Made by a program: the position numbers and the translations under genes. The notes under the pieces are model-generated. The model worked only from the letters and a program-made list of their open reading frames with translations, did no database searches and was not told where the DNA came from. From NCBI GenBank assembly GCA_947476695.1, contig CANJRD010000007.1, forward strand, positions 1-64,000: DNA of 64,000 nt, given 5' to 3'. The stretch's first letter is position 1, and each line of letters starts with the position of its first letter. Positions 8,669-15,799 of the stretch are shown piece by piece. The stretch is from Rhodospirillaceae bacterium. GTDB taxonomy: Bacteria; Pseudomonadota; Alphaproteobacteria; Rhodospirillales; Rhodospirillaceae.

Positions 8669-10012
8669 ATGCGCTATCTGCCCATTAGCGAAGCCAACCG
8701 CCGCGACATGCTCGCGACGATCGGCGCGGCGTCGGTCGAGGACTTGTTCCGCGACGTGCCGAAGTCCGCGCTCGCGTCAGCGAAGTTCGCGTTGCCGAAC
8801 ACCAAAAGCGAGATCGAGATCGAGCGCGCGTTGGGCGCGATGGCGGCGAAGAATCTGGATTGCTCCAAGGCTCCGGCATTCCTCGGCGCGGGCAACTACC
8901 GTCACCATACGCCGGCGAGCCTGGACTATCTGATCCAGCGCGGTGAATTCCTGACGGCTTACACGCCCTATCAGCCCGAAATCAGCCAGGGCACGCTGCA
9001 GGCGATCTTCGAGTTCCAGACGCAGGTGGCATTGATCACCGGCATGGAAGTGGCGAACGCCTCCATGTACGACTGCGCCACCGCCACGGCCGAGGCCGTC
9101 GCGATGGCCGCCCGCGTGACCAAGCGCACCAAAGCGCTGATGTCGGGCCAAGTGCATCCGCACTATCGCGACGTCACCGCCACGACGATGAAGTTCCTCG
9201 ACATCGATGTCGATCTGCTCGCCCCCGATCCCTACGACATCGAAGACCTGATCGGTCGCGTCAGTGCCGAACACGCCTGCGTGGTCGTGCAGACCCCTGG
9301 CTTCTTCGGCAAGGTGAAGGACTACGCCGCGCTCGCGAAGGCCTGCCATGATGCCGGCGCTTTGCTGGTCGTCTGCGTCGCGGAACCGGTATCGCTGGGC
9401 TTGATCACGCCGCCGGGCAAGATTGGCGCCGATATCGTGGTAGGCGAGGGGCAATCGCTCGCCGGTCCGATGAGCTTCGGCGGCCCCGGTGTTGGGCTGT
9501 TCGCCACACGCGAGAAGTTCCTGCGCCAGATGCCAGGCCGTCTGTGCGGCGAAACCACGGACGAGCAGGGGCGTCGCGGTTGGGTGCTGACGCTGTCGAC
9601 ACGCGAACAGCATATCCGCCGCGAGAAGGCGACATCCAACATCTGCACCAACTCCGGCCTGATCGCGCTGTCGTTCTCGATCCACATGACGCTGCTGGGC
9701 GAAGCGGGTTTCACGCGGCTTGCGGAGCTCAATCACGCGCACGCGGTGCAACTGGCCGAGCGCGTCGAAGGCTTGAAGGGCGTGAAGGTGCTGCCCAGCA
9801 CCTTCTTCAACGAGTTCACGGTCGAACTTCCGAAGCCGGCGGCGGAGATCGTCGAGGAACTGGCCGCTATGGGCATTCTCGGCGGCGTCCCGGCCTCGCG
9901 CTTCTATCCGACCTATCCGGAACTCGCGAACCTGCTGCTGCTCACCGCGACCGAGATGAACACCGCTGAAGATATCGACGCCCTGATCGGCGCGTTGAAG
10001 GAGATCCTCTAA
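8669..10012 (+). CDS. gcvPA: glycine dehydrogenase (decarboxylating) subunit 1
   Basis: 447 residues; begins [15 protein letters not shown], the standard GcvPA start. [20 protein letters not shown], then the [20 protein letters not shown] block are conserved. In this split form, P protein is made of two polypeptides, of which this one is the structural half without the PLP lysine. AGGAGCAACCGCCC-ATG gives a good ribosome binding site. Its TAA shares its last base with the ATG of gcvPB, implying coupled translation and equal amounts of both subunits. Confidence 0.97.
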   Translation: MRYLPISEANRRDMLATIGAASVEDLFRDVPKSALASAKFALPNTKSEIEIERALGAMAAKNLDCSKAPAFLGAGNYRHHTPASLDYLIQRGEFLTAYTPYQPEISQGTLQAIFEFQTQVALITGMEVANASMYDCATATAEAVAMAARVTKRTKALMSGQVHPHYRDVTATTMKFLDIDVDLLAPDPYDIEDLIGRVSAEHACVVVQTPGFFGKVKDYAALAKACHDAGALLVVCVAEPVSLGLITPPGKIGADIVVGEGQSLAGPMSFGGPGVGLFATREKFLRQMPGRLCGETTDEQGRRGWVLTLSTREQHIRREKATSNICTNSGLIALSFSIHMTLLGEAGFTRLAELNHAHAVQLAERVEGLKGVKVLPSTFFNEFTVELPKPAAEIVEELAAMGILGGVPASRFYPTYPELANLLLLTATEMNTAEDIDALIGALKEIL

Positions 10013-11544
10013 TGACCGTCGGCACCGTAAGCGGCAATCGCGGCCTGCAGATCGAGCAGCTGCTGATCTTCGAGCAGAACACCAAGGGCGACACCGCGGT
10101 CGATTTGCCGCCGGCTCCGAAGGTGAAGGATCGCCTCGGCGCGATGCGCAACACCGACAAGATCGGGTTGCCCGGGCTGTCCGAGCCGGAAGTGGTGCGT
10201 CACTACACGCGCCTGTCGCAGAAGAACTATTCCATCGACACCGGCTTCTATCCCCTCGGCTCCTGCACGATGAAGCACAACCCGCGCCTGAACGAGAAGA
10301 TGGCGCGCCTGCCGGGCTTCGCGGAAATCCATCCGTTCCAGCCGATCTCGACCATCCAAGGCGGGTTCGAGCTGATCGACACTTGCGCCAGCTGGCTGAA
10401 GGAACTCACCGGTATGACGGCGGTGGCGATGTCGCCGGCCGCCGGCGCGCATGGTGAATTGTGCGGCCTGCTTTGCATCCGCGCCGCCCACGTCGCCAAC
10501 GGCCAGGACAATCGCCGCGTCGTGCTGGTGCCGGAGTCCGCGCACGGCACGAACCCCGCCACGGCCGCGCTTACGGGCTATGCGGTTGAGTCCGTGCCGG
10601 CCACGGAAGACGGTCATGTCGATGTCGCCGCGCTGAAGGCCAAGCTCGGCCCGCATGTCGCGGCGGTGATGATCACCAACCCGAACACCTGCGGGCTGTT
10701 CGAGAAGGACGCCATCGAGATCGCCGCGGCGGTGCACGAAGCGGGCGCGTATTTCTACATGGACGGCGCGAACTTCAACGCCATCGTCGGCCGCGTCAAG
10801 ATCGCCGACCTCGGCGTCGACGCGATGCACATCAACCTCCACAAGACCTTCTCCACCCCGCACGGCGGCGGCGGCCCGGGCGCGGGCCCGACCGTGCTGT
10901 CGGCGAAACTCGCGCCCTTCGCGCCGGTGCCGCAGGTGGTGAAAGTCGGCGAAAAGTACGACGCGGTCGAACTTGCCGGCGACAAGCGCGCCCGGCAGGC
11001 TTTCGGCCGCATGAAGGGCTTCCACGGCCAGTTCGGCGTGTTCGTGCGCGCGGTGTCTTACATGATGGCGCTGGGCGCGGACGGTCTGCGCCAAGCCTCC
11101 GGCGATGCGGTTCTGAACGCCAACTACGTCATGGCGCGCCTGTCGGAAGAACTCACGCCGGCCTTCGCGGGCCCTTGCATGCATGAATGCGTGTTCGACG
11201 ACCGCTTCCTGAAGAACACCGGCGTCTCGACGCTCGACTTCGCCAAGGCGCTGATCGACGAAGGCTTCCATCCGCCGACCATGTACTTCCCGCTGGTGGT
11301 GCACGGCGCGCTGTTGATCGAACCGACTGAGACCGAGAGCAAAGCGAGCCTCGATCAGTTCATCGAAGCGGTGCTCGGCCTTGCTCGCCGGGCCAAGGAA
11401 GGCAACGCGGCGGACGACTTCCGTGCCCGTCCCTTGCTCGCGCCGCGCCGGCGTCTCGACGAGACGAAGGCCGCGCGCAAGCCGGTGCTGCGCTGGAAGC
11501 CATCCGAGCCGGAGAGCAACGGCGCCCGCCAGGCGGCGGAATAA
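10012..11544 (+). CDS. gcvPB: glycine dehydrogenase (decarboxylating) subunit 2
   Basis: 510 residues. The PLP-binding lysine is Lys278 in NLHKTFSTPHGGGGPG; ESAHGTNPA and FYPLGSCTMKHNP are conserved GcvPB blocks. The two subunits bind glycine as a PLP Schiff base, release CO2 and load the rest on lipoyl-H. Last gene of the gcv operon. The C-terminal ~20 residues are charged and not conserved in the family as far as I can tell. Confidence 0.97.
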   Translation: MTVGTVSGNRGLQIEQLLIFEQNTKGDTAVDLPPAPKVKDRLGAMRNTDKIGLPGLSEPEVVRHYTRLSQKNYSIDTGFYPLGSCTMKHNPRLNEKMARLPGFAEIHPFQPISTIQGGFELIDTCASWLKELTGMTAVAMSPAAGAHGELCGLLCIRAAHVANGQDNRRVVLVPESAHGTNPATAALTGYAVESVPATEDGHVDVAALKAKLGPHVAAVMITNPNTCGLFEKDAIEIAAAVHEAGAYFYMDGANFNAIVGRVKIADLGVDAMHINLHKTFSTPHGGGGPGAGPTVLSAKLAPFAPVPQVVKVGEKYDAVELAGDKRARQAFGRMKGFHGQFGVFVRAVSYMMALGADGLRQASGDAVLNANYVMARLSEELTPAFAGPCMHECVFDDRFLKNTGVSTLDFAKALIDEGFHPPTMYFPLVVHGALLIEPTETESKASLDQFIEAVLGLARRAKEGNAADDFRARPLLAPRRRLDETKAARKPVLRWKPSEPESNGARQAAE

Positions 11545-11631
11545 CCCCGCGCCGGGCGTCGGTTTTCCACAGCCTAATAGGCTGAAATCATGGGTGATTC
11601 GGCCATGTCGTTCATGGTCGAAATCATATAT

Positions 11632-11662
11632 CCTTCTGGGGACGCCAGCGATTCCCAGAAGG
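11632..11662 (+). promoter_or_regulatory. inverted repeat covering the ribosome binding site of the receiver gene
   Basis: CCTTCTGGG (11632-11640) and CCCAGAAGG (11654-11662) are perfect 9-bp arms with a 13-base spacer. The second arm includes the AAGG of the Shine-Dalgarno sequence AAGGGG (11659-11664), which stands six bases before the ATG at 11671. In RNA the hairpin would hide the ribosome binding site; in DNA it could also be an operator. Confidence 0.55.
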
Positions 11663-11670
11663 GGACACCC

Positions 11671-12210
11671 ATGAACGTCGCAAGTTTCCTCAAGTCCGAT
11701 CTCGACCTGAACCAGGGATCGTTCCTGGTGGTCGAGACCAAGGCGCACTTCCGCGAGATCGCGCACAACGCGCTGATGCGCGGCCGGGCCCGCGACGTGA
11801 AGTACGCCCCCGATGTCGACGAGGCGATGCAGGTGTTGAAGCGGCTCGGTCCGCAGCTCACCGCCGTCATCTGCGACTGGGATATCGCACCGGTCGGTGG
11901 GCTTGAGCTTCTCCGCAATATCCGCAGCGGCAAATCGGCCCGCATCCCACGCGATCTTTGCGTGGTGATTCTCACGAGCAAGACCGAGGCCATTGCGGTG
12001 AAAGCCGCGATGCAGCTCGACGTGAACGGCTTCGCCGTTGCGCCGCTGTCGGTCGAGAAATTCATCAAGACGGTGAATATGGCAATTCAACGGCGCATCA
12101 CGCTGCGCGATCCTGCGCAGTACGCCGCGGTCGCGTTGCCGAACACCGATGATGCGCCGGCGAAGCCGAGCGCGAACCTTGCGACGGTCGAGCGGCGCGT
12201 TACGCCTTAA
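11671..12210 (+). CDS. single-domain response regulator, degenerate receiver
   Basis: 179 residues from ATG 11671 (MNVASFLKSD), supported by AAGGGG six bases upstream. Residues ~15-140 form a receiver domain: FLVVETKAHFREI (first strand), ICDWDIAPVGGLELL with the phospho-acceptor Asp in CDW as in CheY, and VVILTSK (Thr/Ser switch). Two conserved features are altered: the acidic pair at the end of strand 1 is reduced to one Glu, and the invariant Lys before Pro is Ala (FAVAPLS). There is no output domain, only a ~35-residue disordered tail. No kinase gene is adjacent. It may be a partner-binding or weakly phosphorylated regulator. Confidence 0.8.
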   Translation: MNVASFLKSDLDLNQGSFLVVETKAHFREIAHNALMRGRARDVKYAPDVDEAMQVLKRLGPQLTAVICDWDIAPVGGLELLRNIRSGKSARIPRDLCVVILTSKTEAIAVKAAMQLDVNGFAVAPLSVEKFIKTVNMAIQRRITLRDPAQYAAVALPNTDDAPAKPSANLATVERRVTP

Positions 12211-12321
12211 AAAGTCGACCAACGCGCTTCCTTCCACTTTGTAATTCACGCGTCATTGCTTCGCCGCAATCTCCCCGTAGTCTGAGCAAACGTCACGAAG
12301 CCTCTGGTGGGGGTTAAGGAA

Positions 12322-13242
12322 ATGTTTGCGTCGTTCAATCGCATCGCGATGTTGTCTGCGGTGTGGATCGTGTTTGCCGGAGCCTTTGCCAACGCGGAGG
12401 CTGCCGGGCCGCCGGAAGCGGTCATGAAAATGCTCAACGAAGCCGCGCGTGATGGCAGCGATCCCGGCGAACTGGAGCTGACGGCCATGTTGGCCAAGCG
12501 CGCGTACCCTGAAGCCGCGCTCGAGATCGATCGTACCGTGCGCCGGTTGGAGCGCCAGAGGCAGCGCCATAAAGTGGTCGCCGAAGCGCCGCGCAGTCTG
12601 CGCGACGGCTGGACCGGCGAGGGCGAATTCGGCGCTTCCGCATCGGGCGGCAACACCAACGAAACGTCCATCAACCTCGGCTTCAAAGCCGAGCGCGAGA
12701 CGGCGACCTGGGGCAACACCTTCGTCGCGAAGGCGGACTACAAAAAAAGCGCCGGCACGACCACCGTGGAACGGTTCCTCGCGAACCACCAGTCGAAGTA
12801 CAAGTTCGACGGCAAGCTCTACGGCGTCAGTCTGCTGCAGTGGGAAAGCGATAAGTTCGCCGGCTTCGACAACCGCTTCTCGGAATCCGCAGGCCTCGGC
12901 TACAGCCTCAAGCAGGCGCGCAAATGGACCTGGGATGTGACCGCGGGCCCTGCGTTCCGTCAAACCTCGCGTGTCGACCGTTCGTATGAGGCCGATATCG
13001 AGGCGCGGCTCAGCAGCCATATCGCCTGGTTCCTGACGCCGGGCACGACGGTGACGCAGGACACCAACTTGTTCCTTGGCCCCGGCAACAACACCTATCA
13101 AGCGGTGACGGCCCTGACGACCAAGGTGATCGGTGCGATCTCGGCGCGCGCGTCCTTCGACTACAAGCGGGAAACCTCGCCGCCGCCGGGTCTGGTCGGC
13201 CAGGACACCGTCAGCCGCCTGACGCTGGTATACGGCTTCTAG
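12322..13242 (+). CDS. DUF481 family outer-membrane beta-barrel protein
   Basis: 306 residues from ATG 12322; GTG 12307 would add five. A signal peptide (hydrophobic run ending AFANAEA) is followed by a ~70-residue helical, charged linker and then a barrel of alternating strands (GEFGASASGGNTNETS, YGVSLLQWESDKFAGFDNRF) ending in TLVYGF with terminal Phe, as outer-membrane barrels do. SGGNTN and YGF are typical of the DUF481/YdiY family. Role unknown; family members are salt- or stress-related outer-membrane proteins. A GGTGGGG sequence lies upstream of the ATG. Probably monocistronic. Confidence 0.85.
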   Translation: MFASFNRIAMLSAVWIVFAGAFANAEAAGPPEAVMKMLNEAARDGSDPGELELTAMLAKRAYPEAALEIDRTVRRLERQRQRHKVVAEAPRSLRDGWTGEGEFGASASGGNTNETSINLGFKAERETATWGNTFVAKADYKKSAGTTTVERFLANHQSKYKFDGKLYGVSLLQWESDKFAGFDNRFSESAGLGYSLKQARKWTWDVTAGPAFRQTSRVDRSYEADIEARLSSHIAWFLTPGTTVTQDTNLFLGPGNNTYQAVTALTTKVIGAISARASFDYKRETSPPPGLVGQDTVSRLTLVYGF

Positions 13243-13252
13243 CAAGACGAAC

Positions 13253-13302
13253 TTGCCATACCTTGGGACTCTAGGTATTATACCTAGCGACTCGAGGTAT
13301 GG
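13253..13302 (+). promoter_or_regulatory. sigma-70 promoter inside a nested palindromic operator before padR
   Basis: CTAGGTAT-T-ATACCTAG is a perfect 17-base palindrome at 13271-13287. A second pair, CCATACCT (13256-13263) and AGGTATGG (13295-13302), is also a perfect inverted repeat, and both are centred on base 13279. The -35 TTGCCA (13253-13258) and -10 TATTAT (13276-13281) lie 17 bases apart within it. A repressor bound here would block the promoter, most likely the PadR protein encoded immediately downstream. Confidence 0.75.
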
Positions 13303-13310
13303 AGCTTGTC

Positions 13311-13667
13311 ATGGCCAAACGCGACATCGGCGCGTCTTTCGTCAACGGCGTCCCGGAGCTGTTGATCCTCCGGCTGCTCGTCGGTCAGGAGATGTACGGC
13401 TATGAGATCGTGGCCGCGATCCGCGATCAAAGCCGTGAATCTCTCGTGTTCGGCGAAGGCGTGATCTATCCCGTGCTGCATGCGCTGGAGCATGACGGCG
13501 CGTTGAAAGCGCATCGCAAGACCGTCAACGGCCGCAGCCGCGTCTACTATCGCCTCACCGCCGCCGGTGAGCGCCGGCTGGGCGATCTCACAGCGACCTG
13601 GAGCAAAGTGAACCAAGCCGTTCAGGGCATTCTGCAAGGGGGAACTCAACATGCCAAAGCTGTTTGA
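13311..13667 (+). CDS. PadR family transcriptional regulator
   Basis: 118 residues from ATG 13311, preceded by GGAG six bases upstream; ATG 13299 is less likely because its Shine-Dalgarno would be one base away and it would overlap the palindrome. A winged helix-turn-helix of the PadR type: LLILRLLVGQEMYGYEIVAAI, then FGEGVIYPVLHALEHDGALKA and YYRLTAAGERRL. PadR proteins are usually repressors of an adjacent membrane or detoxification gene. The next gene, which overlaps this one by 17 bases, is a membrane protein with the short helical N-terminal domain often encoded next to PadR. Confidence 0.9.
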   Translation: MAKRDIGASFVNGVPELLILRLLVGQEMYGYEIVAAIRDQSRESLVFGEGVIYPVLHALEHDGALKAHRKTVNGRSRVYYRLTAAGERRLGDLTATWSKVNQAVQGILQGGTQHAKAV

Positions 13668-14355
13668 ATCGCTGCGCGAACGGCTCCTGAGCGCCGGCAT
13701 CGCCCCGCGACATGTGCGGCGCTATCTCGCCGAACTCAACGATCATGTGGCAGATCTGCGCGGCCAGGGCCTGGACGAGACGGCCGCCTTCACGCGCCTC
13801 GGAACACTCGACGACCTGGCGCAGCCGATGATCGCGCGACCGGAATTCCACGCCTGGGTCGCGCGCTGGCCGGGAACCGCCTTCTTTATCGGGCCGGTCA
13901 TGGCGACCATCCTGCTGATGACGGGATTATTCGGTCTCCTTTGGGTCGTCGCAGTCGCTTGCGGGATGCCGAATCCCGGCCACCCCATCGAGCCGATGTG
14001 GTTCCAGATGATGGCGCAGGCCGCCGTCGCGATCCAAGTCTTCGCGGCGCCGATCCTTATCGGCTGGGCCTTGGTGACGATTGCGATCGAACAGCGGCTT
14101 TCGACGCTATGGCCGGTGCTGGGCCTCACGTTCTTTGCGGTTCTCACCGGTACATTCGCGATGGAAGTTATCTTCCCGAACGTCGCAGGCGATCACGGCG
14201 AACTGCGTATCGGCTTCGGATGGGGCTTCCTCGGTCCGCTCGACCGCATGGAGAAGAGCCAATGGCACTGGATCGCGAACCTTGTCCTGATCGTCGGGCC
14301 TTATCTCGCGTCGCACATTCGTCGCGCGACACCCGCGCGCGAGCAGTTTGCTTAG
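13651..14355 (+). CDS. membrane protein with HAAS-like N-terminal domain
   Basis: 234 residues. Residues ~1-65 form a soluble helical domain (SAGIAPRHVRRYLAELNDHVADLR, then TAAFTRLGTLDDLAQPMIA) like the HAAS/permease-prefix domains found beside PadR regulators. Four hydrophobic segments follow, near residues 75-100, 118-145, 150-172 and 203-222. The gene overlaps padR by 17 bases, so the two are translated together. By analogy with PadR-HAAS pairs it may sense or transmit a membrane signal; the function itself is not known. Confidence 0.8.
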   Translation: MPKLFESLRERLLSAGIAPRHVRRYLAELNDHVADLRGQGLDETAAFTRLGTLDDLAQPMIARPEFHAWVARWPGTAFFIGPVMATILLMTGLFGLLWVVAVACGMPNPGHPIEPMWFQMMAQAAVAIQVFAAPILIGWALVTIAIEQRLSTLWPVLGLTFFAVLTGTFAMEVIFPNVAGDHGELRIGFGWGFLGPLDRMEKSQWHWIANLVLIVGPYLASHIRRATPAREQFA

Positions 14356-14361
14356 ACCAGA

Positions 14362-15189
14362 ATGCGCTGCCTCCTGCTAACGGTTGCATTCGGCTTGATA
14401 GCCTCTATTGCCGTTGCAGAAACGTCGGTCACATCTGGCAGCCAACTCGCCTACGAAATCTGCGGTCGTGGCGAGCACACGATTGTCCTGTTGCACGACG
14501 GAATCGCCGACGCCGCGGTGTGGGATGAGGTCTGGCCAGCGCTCTGCAAGGACAACCGCGTCATCCGTTACGACCGGCGCGGCTATGGCCACTCTCCAAA
14601 AGCGACGGAGCCGCACTCGCCAACCGCCGATCTTGCGGCGCTGCTAGCGCGGCTTGGGATTCAACGCTGCGTGCTTATCGGCGCTTCCGCGGGCGGAGGC
14701 ATGACCTTCGATTTCGCCCTAGAGCACCCAAACATCGTCGAACGCTTGGTCCTTGTTGCACCGTCTATCACCGGATTTCCGAGAACGGCCGCATTCGAGA
14801 CGCGCACCGCGGCGTTGGGACAGGCCATTCTCAAAGGCGACATCGAAGCGGGGATTGCGGCTGTGGTCACAGACCCCCACTTCATTGCCCCGGGGCGTGA
14901 TGACGCCAAGCGTCACCTCACCGCTATCTTGCGAGCGAGTCCGCAAGACTTAGCGCCGCATCCTTTTCAAACGCGTCCAATGGACAGCATGTCGCGAGTT
15001 GCTCGAATGCAAGTTCCAACGCTTATTCTTATTGGCACAGCGGATGATGACCAGAACATCGGCCAAGCCGCAGCGCTCCAGAAAGGCTTGCCGAACGGAA
15101 AACGGGTGAGCATCCAAAAGTCCGGTCACTTGATTTATCTCGATCAACCGCGAGCCTTTGTGAAAGCCGTCCGCGCCTTCCTGAGGTGA
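14362..15189 (+). CDS. exported alpha/beta hydrolase
   Basis: 275 residues with a short signal peptide (LLLTVAFGLIASIAVAE). The alpha/beta hydrolase fold is clear: oxyanion region LLHDG, nucleophile elbow GASAGGG with Ser near residue 111, Asp in GTADDDQN and His in KSGHLIYLDQP. The substrate is unknown; the domain resembles esterases and haloperoxidase-like hydrolases. Codon use looks less G/C-biased than in the neighbours (for example CTTATTCTTATTGG), a hint of later acquisition. It starts six bases after the HAAS-like gene and so belongs to the PadR group. Confidence 0.87.
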   Translation: MRCLLLTVAFGLIASIAVAETSVTSGSQLAYEICGRGEHTIVLLHDGIADAAVWDEVWPALCKDNRVIRYDRRGYGHSPKATEPHSPTADLAALLARLGIQRCVLIGASAGGGMTFDFALEHPNIVERLVLVAPSITGFPRTAAFETRTAALGQAILKGDIEAGIAAVVTDPHFIAPGRDDAKRHLTAILRASPQDLAPHPFQTRPMDSMSRVARMQVPTLILIGTADDDQNIGQAAALQKGLPNGKRVSIQKSGHLIYLDQPRAFVKAVRAFLR

Positions 15190-15193
15190 GTTC

Positions 15194-15799
15194 GTGAAAC
15201 CCGCGCGGTCACACCGTCTCGTCGTTGCCCTGGTCGCGGTGGCTTTGCACGCGGGCTTGATCGCGTTGCTCGGCAGAATTCCGCGTGAAGCCGACGCCGC
15301 GAGGTTGGCATCGCCTCCGATCACGTGGATCGCTCTGACGGCGCGCGTTGGCTCTAACGAGGCCAAAGGACCGCCCGCACCCGTGTTCCAGCCGAAGCCG
15401 CCAGCTGCTCCGGTCATTCCGGCAATCGTCACGGCTCGGCCGGAGATGGCGCCAAATCACTCAGCGGAGGCGCTACAGAGTTACGTGCTGTGCAGCCTCC
15501 CCGCTCAGTCGCTCTCGCCCGATCAGCGCGCGCGATGCGCGGTGCTGCGGCAAGGCATGGTGCGCGAGCCGTTGGCGATGCGTAAGGCGCCGACCGAAGC
15601 GGAGACGGCGCGTGACCTCAGGCTTGCGCACGATCTTGCGGTTCAGAAAACACCGCCCGCATTGCCATGTGTCGCGGGCGGGATCAACGTCATGTGCGTT
15701 ATGGGCGGCCTGCTGCACGGCTTCGGCGGGATGGGCAGCTATGCCGACGTTCATCCTACCAAGAAGCGCGGCGAAAGCCTGATGCCGCCGCTGCACTAA
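15194..15799 (+). CDS. proline-rich single-pass membrane protein of unknown function
   Basis: 201 residues from GTG 15194, four bases after the hydrolase stop. The N-terminus is basic, then one membrane segment (LVVALVAVALHAGLIALL), giving a TonB-like N-in topology. A proline-rich linker follows (PPAPVFQPKPPAAPVIPAI), then a domain with four cysteines (YVLCSLPAQ, ARCAVLRQ, LPCVAGG, VMCVMGG), possibly two disulfides. The C-terminus is glycine-rich. No known domain is recognised. The stop overlaps the stop of the convergent TPR gene by four bases. Confidence 0.65.
   Translation: MKPARSHRLVVALVAVALHAGLIALLGRIPREADAARLASPPITWIALTARVGSNEAKGPPAPVFQPKPPAAPVIPAIVTARPEMAPNHSAEALQSYVLCSLPAQSLSPDQRARCAVLRQGMVREPLAMRKAPTEAETARDLRLAHDLAVQKTPPALPCVAGGINVMCVMGGLLHGFGGMGSYADVHPTKKRGESLMPPLH

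Noticed and set aside
10009-12249. A 746-codon open frame on the minus strand opposite gcvPB and the receiver gene
   Set aside because: No recognisable domain; composition is rich in Arg, His and Gly, as expected of an antisense frame of G/C-rich coding DNA. The plus-strand genes are clear.
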